64,000 bases of DNA. It comes from Undaria pinnatifida. Its lineage: Eukaryota; Sar; Phaeophyceae; Laminariales; Alariaceae. The stretch covers positions 7,134,655-7,198,654 of the forward strand of contig JABAKD010000005.1 of the NCBI GenBank assembly GCA_012845835.1. Reading direction: 5' to 3'. This document shows positions 1 through 10,345 of this stretch, one piece after another. The position numbers were made by a program, and so were the translations under genes. The number at the start of each line of letters is the position of its first letter. Within the stretch, counting starts at the first letter, position 1. The notes beneath the pieces were generated by a model, which saw only the letters and a list, made by a program, of their open reading frames with translations, ran no database searches and had not been told where the DNA came from.

Positions 1-51
1 ATTACCCTGCTCTGGTGCTGTTTGCTGTAAATCACCGCGAAAACACCACGC

Positions 52-58
52 CGCTACA

Positions 59-130
<72 letters not shown>

Positions 131-345
131 GCGACCGCTACTACTACTACTCCTACCACTACTGCGACCGCTACTACTACTACTCCTACCACTATTACTA
201 CTGTACTGCTACTACTACTGCTACTACTACCACTACTACTGCTACTACTATACTATCAATAGTACTAGAGCCGGTCGCTCCAGTGGTCAAGTGGTTACCC
301 TCGAATGCTACTACTACTACTACCACTACTACTAATAATAATAGA
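52..345. repeat. CTA/TAC trinucleotide microsatellite
   Basis: Long imperfect (CTA)n run from about 52 to 260, with variants such as CTG and CCA. A second run at 305-345 lies inside the anticodon-side region of the first SINE1 copy. The poly-leucine and poly-tyrosine ORFs here follow from the repeat and are not treated as genes. Confidence 0.9.
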
Positions 346-672
346 AGAGTTAGTTCTGGGGTTCGAATCCCACGTGGGTCGAACTTTTGAGTTAATTTGG
401 AAAAATAAAATAAATCAACTGCTGAGAACGCCTGTATATAGCAGCGTGGGTTGGCGCAATTTGATGCGAGCCGACGAGGCAAGAAATAGCTGGAGGAGTC
501 TTATCGCGATAAAAATGAAGGCGTGTCGTACCGTAGTGGGGAGAGGGAGAAGAGCCCGCTTAGTGACCCCGGACATGAGTTCCATCTACTACTCTCTATA
601 GGGAGGGAGAAGAAGGAGAAAGAAAGAGTGCGAAGATGATAGAAGGGATGAGAAAAAAGAAAAACATTTAGT
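271..672 (+). mobile_element. SINE1 copy A, tRNA-derived, full length
   Basis: The head starts CCGGTCGC. The pol III A box (TGGTCAAGTGG) is at 284-294 and the B box (GGTTCGAATCC) at 360-370, the arrangement of a tRNA gene. The A-box arm resembles that of tRNA-Glu. A TAC/CTA microsatellite has expanded between the boxes. The body follows: GCGAG-type motif, CGCGATAAAAATGAAGG near 505-525, GTACCGTAGTGGGGAG near 527-545, GTGACCCCGG near 562-572. It ends in a purine-rich tail with GTGCGAAGATGATAG and GGGATGAGAAAAAA near 628-660. It is not a functional tRNA, because the two arms are not separated by a normal anticodon stem. Confidence 0.85.
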
Positions 673-930
673 CTATAGACCTACTGCTACTACTATTAAC
701 AATATGCTGTAATCTACATATATATTATTATGCCGTTAGCCCTTCTGGGAGCAAAGTATATTATTAATAGTAGCAACCTAAATACATGATTGTACGCAGG
801 TGCGGTATTTCTAACCTTCGAGGTAGAGCGCGCAGTGGTGCACAGGTGAGTGTCATCGTCATGCGCGCGTGTCGTCCAGTTCCTTACGATGCTCTTCGGA
901 CACACACATATATATCCTATTATATAAAAA
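673..930. other. unassigned AT-rich spacer
   Basis: No coding or structural signal recognised apart from the palindrome TATTAATA at 762-769 (see transposon footprint finding). Confidence 0.5.
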
Positions 931-1260
931 GCCGGCCGCCCCGGTGGTCTAGTGGCCACCCTCGAATACTTCTAGCGTTGATCCTTGAGTTCGATTCCCA
1001 CCGTGGTGAGATTTGACTTTATTTGCAAAAATGCAAAATAAAAGGATCAACTGCTGAGAGCGCCTAGCGGCGTGGGTAGGTACAATTCGACGCGAGTCGA
1101 CGAGGGAAGGAAAATGCTGAATTATTCTCGCGATAAAAAGGAAGGTACGCGCCGTAGTGGGGAAGGGGAAGAAGGGCCCGGCCATGTGACCCCGGATCTG
1201 AGTTTCTACTGGGAGGGAGGGCGAGAGTAGTGCGAGTAGAAAACATGGAATTAACTAAAA
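931..1260 (+). mobile_element. SINE1 copy B, tRNA-derived, near full length
   Basis: Head CCGGCCGCCCCGG. The A box TGGTCTAGTGG is at 945-955 and the B box AGTTCGATTCC at 988-998. It shares the body blocks of copy A: AATTCGACGCGAGTCGACGA near 1083-1102, the CGCGATAAAAAGGAAGG block near 1130, GCCGTAGTGGGG near 1150 and GTGACCCCGGATCTGAGTT near 1186. The purine-rich tail is short and diverged. This copy has the cleanest tRNA-like A-to-B box spacing on this side of the window. Confidence 0.88.
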
Positions 1261-2465
1261 ACTATATAATAGGCCTATCATATCCCAGCAGCCCGGACTG
1301 CTTCGTGTGTCCGATCGATGCTGTTATCAAAATGCAATCGTCATATCGCCATACCACCATTTTGACAGTTACGACCCAAAGGGGCGTTAGAATAGCGACT
1401 TATCTTCGTACATACCAGGTATTAAGTAATCGGAGTATCACACACAGGTTGCTTTGCAAAGATGAGTTTCGATCAAAGATGAGTTTCGGCGAAATCTTCG
1501 ATCCCACAGCTGGATGAAGCGTATAGTTCGAAGTATTTGTTTCTATAACAATAAGAAGAGGTACCTGGAACCTGGTGTAATATATAAAATACGTACGTAT
1601 GTATGTAGCTCGCCAGAATTGTGGCACCGCTGTAACGATTGTGGATGGGAAATTAAACGATATCACTTGCAAAGATGAGTATCGACCCCAAATTTGTCGA
1701 ACTTACAGCTGACGTAGTACTCGTAGTTAGAATAATTAAAGTATCACCATGAAATACCAACGACAAGGTCAAACAAGTACTCGTACCCAACGGTGGTGTA
1801 TACTTCGAAGTACATACGTGTGGGGCAACAAAGCCCTAACAGACAAGATAGAAAAATAGCAGCAAAGATAATCAATGATTCTAAACAACTAAAAGAACAA
1901 TTGTTTTACCAAAATATCGAAGCGGTGGTATAGTGGTATACCTGATATATCGTAAGTTTTTGTTTTTAATTTTTATAATTTTGTTTTTTTCTCCTCCGTG
2001 GTGGATTGGGAAAAACAATTCACCACACTTCCACGTGTGAGAGTCGTGGCTCTTATTATTACACGCGTATTCTCATACACACGTCGTGTTGTGTCGATTT
2101 AACTCAATTGCATTCGCAACCCAGCGCTAGCTGGCGTGGTCCTTCGGTTCCTGCAATAGCCATAGCGCGAGCTGTCCCTGTCGGCGGTCCCCGTTACTAC
2201 TCCGGAAACGCAGCAAGCTGCCGTTCGTTGTATACGGATGCGTGAGTATGTCGACCCGACCTGATCCCTGGGGTCAGGTGCGGTGGAGATAGCCACCCCC
2301 AGCGGCATCGTTCCGGGTAGTATGGGACTTGCGCAAGCTCACCCACAAACGAAACCCCCGGCCATGAGAAAACATCCTGCAGCCGGACTTGGTCCAGTTA
2401 CGGTCCACCCTACACCTATTCGGGCGTTTTGGTCCATCATCTATTTTACACGCCAGCTCAACCCG
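1261..2465. other. intergenic region with two R8 repeat copies
   Basis: No gene recognised. It holds TACCAGGTA at 1413-1421 and two R8 copies (about 1445-1530 and 1660-1735). R8 is recognised by TTGCAAAGATGAGTATCGA followed by a TTTGTCGAACTTACAGCTGA-like block. A tRNA-like A box at 1921-1940 has no B box partner. The remainder is unrecognised. Confidence 0.6.
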
Positions 2466-3062
2466 CAAAAAAGAGGCTTTTTTACCCTCAGCGACCTTCT
2501 GGACAACGTGCAGTGAGTGGTCACAGGTAGGTGTCTTCTCTTCTCCCCACTGGTACTTGCCTTCATTTTTACCGCGTATAGGACCGGTCGCCCCGGTGGT
2601 CTATTAATAGTGGTTAACCTCGAGCACTACAGCAGCAGCAGTAGGAGGAGGAGGAGGACTCAGGGGTTCAAATATTGGAATGGAGTTTTTTTTTTCTAGA
2701 GGCACCAACTGCCGAGAGGTTTATAGCGTGGGCAAGACCATTCGACGTGAGCGAGTCGACGACGGAAACTATTATTATACCCGTCGTAGTGCTAAATTAT
2801 TATCGGGGTGAAAACGATGGCGCGTACCGTAGTGGGGAGGGGGGAGAAGAGCCTGCTTAGTAACCCTGGAGCTGAGATACGTCTAGGAAGGGTTATTCAA
2901 GGAGAAAGAAAAAGTGCGAAGATGATCATGTAGATGGGATGAGCAATGAAAAACAATAATAATATCATAGGGTTCGGCTTCGAAGTTCCCACTTTTCATT
3001 TTTTTTTCATGCTGCTGGTCGATTTTCATCGAATTTGGTACACCGTACAAGAGAGGGTGATT
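2466..3062 (-). mobile_element. SINE2 copy a, split by a SINE1 insertion
   Basis: On the - strand this is the SINE2 body. Its 3' half lies at 2466-2583: GATAAAAATGAAGGCA-like block, CCTGTGACCAC, CCAGAAGGTCGCTGAGGGT. Its middle resumes at about 2967-3062, starting with the complement of CATAGGGTTC and then the complement of GATTTTCATCGAATTTGG. Copies b and d carry the same two halves without interruption. The gap is filled exactly by SINE1 copy C, so C inserted into this element. Confidence 0.78.
2584..2965 (+). mobile_element. SINE1 copy C, nested in SINE2
   Basis: The head CCGGTCGCCCCGGTGG begins at 2584. The A box is interrupted: where other copies read CTAG or CTACTGG, this one reads CTATTAATAGTGG (2601-2613), a 6-base gain that should disable the promoter. 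The B-box region reads GGGGTTCAAATA near 2664. The SINE1 body follows (GCGAGTCGACGACGG, GGCGCGTACCGTAGTGGGG near 2818-2838, GTGCGAAGATGATCATG near 2915). It ends in an A-rich tail with AACAATAATAATAT. Flanking GTATAGG at the left and TCATAGG at the right are a possible diverged target duplication. Confidence 0.82.
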
Positions 3063-3063
3063 G

Positions 3064-3398
3064 CTATTTTTTTTTTTTTTTTTTTCAGCACACTTTCACT
3101 TTCCAGCTTCTGGACAAGCCGTGGTCACAGGTGTCATCCCTTCTCCTCCCCGGTTCTTGCCTTCAATTTTTATCGCGCATAGGGTTCAGCAATCCCACTG
3201 CTCGTCGATTGTTCATCGAATATTGCTAACTCACGCTCTCGCGCTTTCCGCAAGTCAATTTGTCCACAAGAAAAAGTCCCAACGAATTTATACGAGTATG
3301 CACTCGGCGGGGCTCGAACTCACGAAACTGACCTATACCAGGCTCGAAGATAACCGGATACGCCACCGGGGCGACCGGTTGCTATACGTACGTACCGT
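3064..3398 (-). mobile_element. SINE2 copy b, full length
   Basis: Reverse-complement copy. The head CCGGTCGCCCCGGTGG reads leftward from 3398, with a B-box-like GAGTTCGAGCC near 3315. It continues with GCGAGAGCGTGAGTTAGC, ATCGACGAGCAG, GCGCGATAAAAATTGAAGG, CACCTGTGACCACGG and TGTCCAGAAG. It ends in a run of about 20 A on the - strand, seen as the T run at 3066-3085. The head is the same as SINE1 but the 3' tail is different. Confidence 0.82.
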
Positions 3399-5943
3399 GC
3401 CGTACCGTACCCGTACTTGTTATCAGTGGTGGTAGTATACGTAAAATACCTCCTGTGGTTACAATTTACAATGAAGATAATAAGGCCGACATAATCGCTA
3501 AAAATGCAATCCATTGTTGAGTTCCATTATTTTTTTTAGTGGTATTTTGGCCTAGAATGCCGGTTTTACTCGTTGATCGACGCGAACAGTCAAAAACATC
3601 TGCCGCTACTACAACAAACAGCTTAGTAGCATACGTTCGATATTCTCCTCGGTCGAGATGTCCCGCGGATATTTTTTTCGGGGAGCTTTTTGGGGTACTT
3701 TGCCGTTCCTCCGGACCCATACATAGTCTAAAACATAGCCCCATTTTTTTCCGGGAGCTTCTTGGTACACTTGGCCGTTTCTTCAGAGCTACCTGGTATA
3801 TTATATTGTACACAGCAGCTTGAAATTATGTTTTATTTGTTGATGTCGCAGGTTACCGTGATGCAGCGCTTTTTAGCAAAAAAGTGATAAATGGTCCCCG
3901 ATTCTGAGAAGAACTGCTAGCAGCTGCTGTCTTGTACGGATCCCGCCGCAGGAACCTGATCGGACAAAACTAAGTGAGGCTTGGACTCTTGACTCTTGAA
4001 AAACGGAGACGTGCTCCAGAGAGCTGTTCGGGTACTCTAGGGTTGGTGTCAACCCTTTTAGAGCTGCAATGGTTACCACCTACTAATTCCAAGTAATTTG
4101 GCCCTAAAAAAAAGGTACGATTCAAGATGGGTTATCCCCTCTTTATTTACTACCTGAAAAAAGGGGTGGATGCTTTTTGAGGTACTATTATAACTGATTG
4201 TAACACTATAGTCTAATAAGGGGTAATAAGGAGTTCAGCAATAATAATGATGTGTTTGGCCGTCCCGCCGAGTAAAAGAGGAAGGCTGGCTGTCTTAGAA
4301 GCAAGGATCCTGTCTATCGAGGGGGTATGCGACAGCAACGAGAAAACGACACCACCACGCTCCTCCTAGAAAGGTCAGAATATAAAACAAGCCTGAGCGA
4401 TGTGATCACAGGACCAACTAAGAGTATGAAAATGAAAAATGAAAAAATACGCAATGCTAACCCCCCCTCCCGCCGCCGTGTCCACGGAAAAACAAAAAAA
4501 TGTGGGTTTCGACGTTTTTTTTCGTCTATCCTCGAGGCTCGCGAAGTGGGTAGAGATATAAACCCACAAATATTAAGGAATTACCTTGCGGGATCCTTGT
4601 CGATATGATCCTCAGAAGGGACAGGTATGTCTATCGCGAGACCACGTACAGCTGACAGCAGTATAAACCCAGGTAGATACTAGATGCTCTTGTTGCTATC
4701 GAGCAAGGCTTGCTGATTTAGGTCAGGATACAAGAGTGATCGAGAGGGGGGAGGAGAGGAGGGGTGGAAGCTTGGCTCTAGCCAAGCTCCAAATACCGGT
4801 TCTCGTACTCCTAGTGGAACACTTTAACACATAGCTAGCTGTTGTTGATGGTGGGGTCGACGGGGTGGTTTTAACAAGACTCATGATGGGATCACGTTTG
4901 GTTGGGAATAGAGTTGGTGAAAAAAAAACGGGCTTGATTTGATTGTTGATTATTTTGGTGTTTTTTACTTGATTAATCGTGATCGTTTGATTGTTTGTCT
5001 TGTATGACACTTAGTATGGCATGCTTGGGGTTGTATTTTTTTCATAGTATACTTGAGCATGGTGGTGCTGAAACCAGTTAGATTTATTCACACGCGAAAA
5101 GGCATACCACTGGTAAAGGCTTTGTTTGAGTAGATTTTATCATGGGCATTCTAAAGCCCATATACTTTATTTTATAGCATTTTAATTCGCCATACTTAGA
5201 ACCATACACACACGTAATATTTATATCGCGGTATATATGTCAGTGCAAAAACCATACAACTAGATAAATAAAATAATAAGGACAAGTTGATTTGATTATT
5301 ATTAGAGATATTCATGAATTGAAAACGTGATTAATCACGATTATTTTTGTTGATTACCAACCCTTCTTGAACATCATGGAGAGGGAATATGACTCCACAG
5401 AATAGAAGGGAACTGGAAGGAACAACCGTACCTCAATTATGCAAGCAAGCAATCAATCGTTGATTTATGTGAAGGAAGAGTAGAGCCATCGGAGCAGCGA
5501 GATAACCAGATTTGATAGCTACATATTAATAGTACCGATTCAGTAGCGCCGGTTGCCCGCTATAGTGCCTGTGAAATCGTTTGGCCTATATGAGAACAAC
5601 CAGTAGTAGTGGCGGTACGCGGAGTAGTGCCGATTACAGCTATAGTGTCGGTATCTCCGGCTGCCACATACCGGCACAGCAGCGGGACAACTGCTGTACC
5701 AACAACTATGGCAACGTGCGCAGCGGGAAAGGGACAGCGCAACCCCTTGCCCACCCCCGTCCTCAGGCACACCTCGGATACGTATATGGAAGAAGCTGAT
5801 CCGTGTCGATCAGCACTGGCTAAGTTCCTGCACGCGTGTGGATCCCCGATTGTCCGGGCTGCAAGTTGGCTGGACGTTACCGCTAGTTTCTAGGTTTGGT
5901 TAGCAGGACCGTACATAGTTTCTAGGTGAGCCGCGTAACTGCT
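3399..5943. other. 2.5-kb region without recognisable genes
   Basis: No ORF with a recognisable domain on either strand. It holds a diverged tandem duplication at 3666-3795 and TACCTGGTA at 3790-3798. A T/G-rich stretch lies at 4900-5010, and AT-rich sequence from 5020 to 5350. TATTAATA is at 5524-5531. The rest is unassigned. Confidence 0.55.
3666..3795. repeat. two-copy tandem duplication, about 75-bp period
   Basis: TTTTTTCGGGGAGCTTTTTG...TTTGCCGTTCCTCCG at 3671-3712 is repeated with changes at about 3745-3787 (TTTTTTCCGGGAGCTTCTTG...TTGGCCGTTTCTTC). No coding interpretation. Confidence 0.6.
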
Positions 5944-6012
5944 GAAGTCGATTTCGTGAACTGAGATCCGATTTCGTGAACTGAGATCCGATTTCGTGAA
6001 CTGAAATCCCGC
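5944..6012. repeat. 22-bp minisatellite, three units
   Basis: GATTTCGTGAACTGAGATCC is repeated three times head to tail, the last unit reading GAAATCC. It lies about 50 bases upstream of a 5'-truncated SINE2. Confidence 0.9.
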
Positions 6013-6059
6013 AAGGAACTTTTTCTTACAAAAACGACTACCAGGTATATGTCAAGTGT

Positions 6060-6268
6060 GCCGACGACCGGACGACATCCGATGCATATCGACGAGCAGC
6101 CGGAACGCTGCACCCTAGGCGTGATAAAAATGAAGGCACGTCCCAGGGGGTAGAAGGACTGTCGTCTGTGACCCCGCTTGTCCAGAAGGTCGCTGGCGGT
6201 GTAACCTCCTACGAGTTGAGCTAAAAAGTTGATGTGGTCATAAACTTGGGTGGCGGAGTAAACCCTAA
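6060..6268 (+). mobile_element. SINE2 copy c, 5'-truncated
   Basis: Begins within the body (ATCCGATGCATATCGACGAG near 6078-6097, then CACCCTAGGCGTGATAAAAA). It continues with ATGAAGGCACG, GTGACCCCG and TTGTCCAGAAGGTCGCTGG (about 6179-6197). It ends with GAGTTGAGCTAAAAAG and a GATGTGGTC block. The tRNA-like head is missing. Confidence 0.75.
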
Positions 6269-6769
6269 CTAACTGACTTAACGAGCACTACACGTCGAGC
6301 CGTGAACGCGCCAATACAATGAAAAACACGCAGAAATCCGCCAGTTTGCCACACGCAACACTCTATAATACCTAGCCAACTAATTACCAGTCAGCGACTT
6401 TTTAGTATAGTGAGCCAACTCACAACCCTACAGATTCTCGGGTTGCAAATTTATCACGCACGTGAACTCGAGAGGTGTCAGTTTGTTGCGATTCTCTGGC
6501 ACCATACAGTACGGAACAGCCATTTAAGAACCTGGCAGACTAGAAATTTTGGGTCGACCTTTGCACGAAATATATAAGAAACACTTTTATTTGTGCGAAA
6601 TAAATGTTGGACAGACCCTGCCCCAAACAAGAACTTGATCCCGCTTCCAGGATCTCGAGGCTGACCCAAAATAAGAACTCGAGCCAGTCTTAAATAAGAA
6701 CTTGACCCTAGCCCACAATAAGGCTTTCTTAAGTTTTGACGCGTACCGTGGCGTCTTGGAGGCGCCCCC
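6269..6769. other. unassigned region with degenerate minisatellite
   Basis: 6269-6580 shows nothing recognisable. At 6590-6715 the motif AAAATAAGAACTTGACCC and variants recur about four times at irregular spacing. No gene seen. Confidence 0.5.
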
Positions 6770-6985
6770 TGTCAATGGCTGCGGTGGGGGGATCACTTTC
6801 GGGGCCTCATTTTTCAGTGGGTCGAGCTCACTCGCGCGAGTGATCCTCCTATCCCTTTGCCATCTTAAGTATTGGCACCGTTTTCCGCGATATATACCAC
6901 CATGAAATGGTCAGCTACGCTTCGCCAAACAAATGATTTGGAGAATTTTGTTGCAGTGAAGTACGAAGTCACTCGGGCGAGTGGC
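6770..6985 (+). repeat. dispersed repeat R6, copy 1
   Basis: Matches 14845-15035 over GGGGCCTCATTTTTCAGTGG, the perfect palindrome CACTCGCGCGAGTG at 6829-6842, a CCTTTGCCATCTTAAGTATT-like stretch and GAAATGGTCAGCTACGCTTC. A second near-palindrome, CACTCGGGCGAGTG, lies at 6970-6983. Nature of the element unknown. Confidence 0.65.
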
Positions 6986-7224
6986 CCAAAACCCTGCGGT
7001 GCAAAAGTGGGTTACCCCCCCCTCTTACAGCAACCGTGGTCCTATTCGGAGAGCCCGTGTCACCGGTGAAAGGGCGTACCGTTTTCCCCCGCTTTTACGG
7101 CGAACAGACACAATCGGGCCTACAGGCGTGAGAGAGCGCGTGGACCAGTAGTTGTTGTTCTTGTTCTGACGTTTTCTCGTACACACGTGCTACGATGGGG
7201 CCAGCATTTTAGGCTAAAATATCT

Positions 7225-7475
7225 TGTGACGAGCAGGGCTCCTCAACCATTGGCTAAAATAGTTTGCCACTGAGAAGCTGCCCATATATCGTTGGAACAC
7301 CATTTACCAATTGGGTTTTGTCCATTGTCATGCATTCTGCACCGGGGCCATGGGATTGTTCATCCGGTTGGAAATTCGCTTTTGCTCAAAGTCAGTTTTT
7401 GGGTGGGGTATAGAGCTCTCGAAGTGAGGAAGGAGCCTCAGAATATTGGGTGCATCCGTACCGTAGCGTGCAATC
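7225..7475 (+). repeat. dispersed repeat R9, copy 1
   Basis: R9 landmarks in order: GGGCTCCTCAACC (7237), a CGTTGGAACACC block (7294), GCCATGGGATTGTTCATCGG-like (7347), CGCTTTTGCTCAAAGTCAG (7377), TGGGGTATAGAGCTCTCGAA (7404), GAGCCTCAGAATA (7433) and GTACCGTAGCGTGC (7459). The same order occurs at 34725, 57905 and 58175, and reversed at four or five other places. Confidence 0.75.
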
Positions 7476-7899
7476 AGCGCCTGGCTGGATTTCCTTCCCG
7501 CCTGTAGGTATACCCTGGAATACCGTAAAGACACTGCTAAGGGTAGAAGTGTTGGAATTATGTGTACCAAGGCTCTATCTCTCTCTGTGATGAGAGATGC
7601 AGAAAACCTCAACACACTCTTGTATGTTTCTAATAGGTTGTGAGTCTCGACAGCAGCAAGTACTCAGGCCGGGGTTTATTTACCCAAGGATGCGAAGCGA
7701 GAAGCAGCACCGTCACGGGAGAGTCAACTAAAGCGGCTGATGATGTGGTAGGGAAGCTGATAACGTGAAATCCGTCTTGATGCTTTATTCGTGCTCGCTA
7801 GCGTTACAGCAGTAGTTTCTTCCCTGTTTCGTTTGAGTTCGCATATTTACAGTACTTAGTGTAAAAGCAACTCCCCCAACACTCCCAACTCTCCAACCA
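7476..7899. other. unassigned spacer
   Basis: No recognisable gene. At 7575-7615 there is a short stretch complementary to the GGTTCTGCATCTCTCATCAC sequence at 8121-8140. Confidence 0.45.
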
Positions 7900-8145
7900 A
7901 ACGGCTCTAAATCTATTCTGGAGCAATTCCTCTGTGCTTGAAAAGGCGGTAACCTTTCCCCGAGGCTCATAACCTGTTTGAAGGCATGTATCGAGGGTCT
8001 GTATCTATTATCAAATTCTCCCGACGGCTCTTAAACTATTGTTGACGCCATTCCTCTGCGCTTAAAACATGAAAATATAGCCCCGAGGCTCATAACCTGG
8101 AGGTAAATGGTATGTACGGAGGTTCTGCATCTCTCATCACAAAAC
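7900..8145. repeat. two-copy tandem duplication, about 122-bp period
   Basis: Each unit runs from GACGGCTCTTAAACTATT or its variant through CATTCCTCTGCGCTT, then CCCCGAGGCTCATAACCTG (7957-7975 and 8081-8099), to a CTGTATCTATTATCA or CTGCATCTCTCATCA block. Diverged and non-coding in appearance. Confidence 0.75.
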
Positions 8146-8574
8146 CTGAGCCTCAACATACCTCATTGCAACAATTTCCGACGGTTTCCTAGCCGGCCAT
8201 CTCCAGTCAGTGGGCGACCTCGACCGCTGTGGACCCAACAGCCCAAAAACAGCCCCACCACCGTGGGTGTCTACATCTTGCAAGGAATCCTGTGGTCTTA
8301 CTGGCTGCGATCTTGCGTGGTCATCGACGTGCCATTAACACGCTTGATACCACACCCCTAATGCTGATTTTCCCTTTACAGCGAGGAGAGTGAAATCACC
8401 AAGCGATGCAGCTATGGAAGTAATTCGACGACATTTTTGCGAAGCCACCACCGGCGTTGTGTATGTGCGTCCCTTCTCTTGGAGGAAGTTGATCCGGAGG
8501 ATTCATCCCAGATGGTGTGTTATCTGGCGTGTTGTACGATGGATGGGCTCGTTCGTCCAGTCCACAGGTGGTAC
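8146..8574. other. unassigned spacer
   Basis: No domain or splice-supported exon recognised. Confidence 0.4.
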
Positions 8575-8765
8575 TTAGTAGGATGAAGCTCGCCCTTCCT
8601 GCGATTCGCCGAACCGTTCACGGCGCTTCGCGCTTGGTGCACGCGATGTCCGCCTGGTCGGTGAAAACCCGACGCACTCCGTCCTGACATGGTAGGGATG
8701 CGAGGGTCTAAGGTCATACGATGACGGCTATGCATGAACTGAGTGCACACCCCCGTTCTAGCCCC
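8575..8765 (+). repeat. dispersed repeat REP-A, copy 1
   Basis: Shares TTCGCGCTTGGTGCACG, TGTCCGCCTGGTCGGTGAAA, ACCCGACGCACTCCGTCC, GATGCGAGGGTCTAAGGTCA and CTATGCATGAACTGAGTGCA with copies at 34460-34600 and 62553-62705. It ends at a C-run. Some blocks resemble 5S rRNA (see findings). Confidence 0.75.
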
Positions 8766-9986
8766 ATCCCCACCATTCCGCCGTCCCACTCCACCGACGA
8801 CGACTCCGGCAAATTTTACCGTCCCGGTCCCGGAAAACAGAAGTTGAAAAAAATGCGAGTCGAGGCGCCGTCTCTGCATGAATAGATGCACAGGGCGTGT
8901 GTTACAATAGGGGTTACACCTTTGGACAAAACAAAACTGATCGACGGGGCTCCTCTAATCAGGAACTGCCCAATAGAGGTAAATGTCCCTTCGTATGAGC
9001 TCTCTCTTTTTTTCCAAACCTCGATATCGTGTCGCCTAGTATGTAGAAATCGGATCTTGTCCTACCAAGACGTTTGTGTTGGTCGTCTGCGTCGTTCAAG
9101 CCTAAACACACGTTGATCAGCCTCGCGGATGGCGAGATACTGCGGCCGTAGCAGCAGGGGCTGTCGAATGAGACTCTTTTACGCTTTTGACGACCCGGAT
9201 ACTGACCGTTTTTTTGTTGGTTGGAATGCCCCCGGTGACAGCGCTAGAACCCAAGCTACAGTGCTTGCTAAAGAAATGTCTGCCACTCTATCTTGTTCGT
9301 CTCCCTTCTACTGCAGTATACAATCGGCTTGTTTTTTCTTGTGTTTCCGCTATTTTTCCTTTCTAAAGTGTGGATTTTACCGTAGGAATGGTACAACACA
9401 ATGGATGCGTGCAGATATCCAAACGTGCCGTTCGCGACTAAGTCATCTGCGTAACGCGGTCAAAAAACGCAGAATGTCGCCAACTAGCGTCCAGTAGCCG
9501 TCGAATTGTCAATATTATTATACCGACGAGTTTCAAGCACAAGAAGAGCCATACAAAACAGCCTCCCTACCACGAACAATGGGTCAGTACATTGACACCG
9601 AAAACAGGGGATACTCGTTTTCCATCCCCTGATCAGGCTTGGTTGGGTTTTGTTTTTTTGGTGAGATCAGTGACTCCTCCGTCAACATTCTCACCTAAAA
9701 TGGTACCCGAAGGCGTCCCGAAACGTTCTCAATCGCCGATATTGTAAATATCCTACTTTTCGTATCCCACCGCAGCCGTTTACCGCACTGACTCAATCAA
9801 CTCGAATACATGTTTTCTATAGTATTTTTCGTGTCCATGCTTTTAGGAGGGGGCGTAGGCTGCTACCAGCAGTGGTATGGCGTATCTCAGTCTTCCTGCA
9901 ACTCGCAACAGTTTCAACACCTGAGTGTTTTACGTGGAGGGTGGCTTAATTGATATGACAGTTAAAAGGGACATTTATATGTTACA
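8766..9986. other. 1.2-kb region without recognisable genes
   Basis: ORFs at 8886-9116 and 9129-9497 have no family I recognise and no convincing splice context. No repeats matched elsewhere in the window. I see nothing assignable. Confidence 0.45.
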
Positions 9987-10335
9987 GTCCTTTCCCCAGT
10001 GGAATGGTGAGTGAATCTCGTCCCTACTAAAGTCACCGATGCTGGTTCGAATCCCCTCGAGTGAATACTCGTGCTCGTGGGGACTTGAGCTTGCGCAAAA
10101 AAAAGATAATCGGGAATCGCGAGAGCGTGAATTAGCTAAATCCGATGAAAATTGACGAGCACAAACAGCTGAAAAATAATACTGAACCCTATGCGCGATA
10201 AAAATGAATCACGTTACGGGAGGGAGAAAGGAACACACCTGTGACCACGGCATGGCTTTTCCAGAAGGTCGCTGAGGGTGACACCTCTCACGGGCTGAGC
10301 TGGACACTAAACGCGATGGCCAAAACACAAATAAA
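9987..10335 (+). mobile_element. SINE2 copy d, near full length
   Basis: A degraded A-box region lies at about 9997-10015 (CAGTGGAATGGTGAGTG). A perfect B box GGTTCGAATCC is at 10043-10053. Then come AATCGCGAGAGCGTGAATTA, GATGAAAATTGACGAGCAC, CCCTATGCGCGATAAAAATG (10188-10207), CACCTGTGACCACGG (10236) and TTCCAGAAGGTCGCTGAGGG (10259). The tail reads GAGCTGGACACTAAACGCGA and ends AAACACAAATAAATA. It is the best-preserved SINE2 body on the + strand. Confidence 0.82.
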
Positions 10336-10345
10336 TATAGAATAG

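Noticed and set aside
1919-1942. tRNA-like A box (GTGGTATAGTGG) suggesting a tRNA or SINE
   Set aside because: No B box at a workable distance and no cloverleaf.
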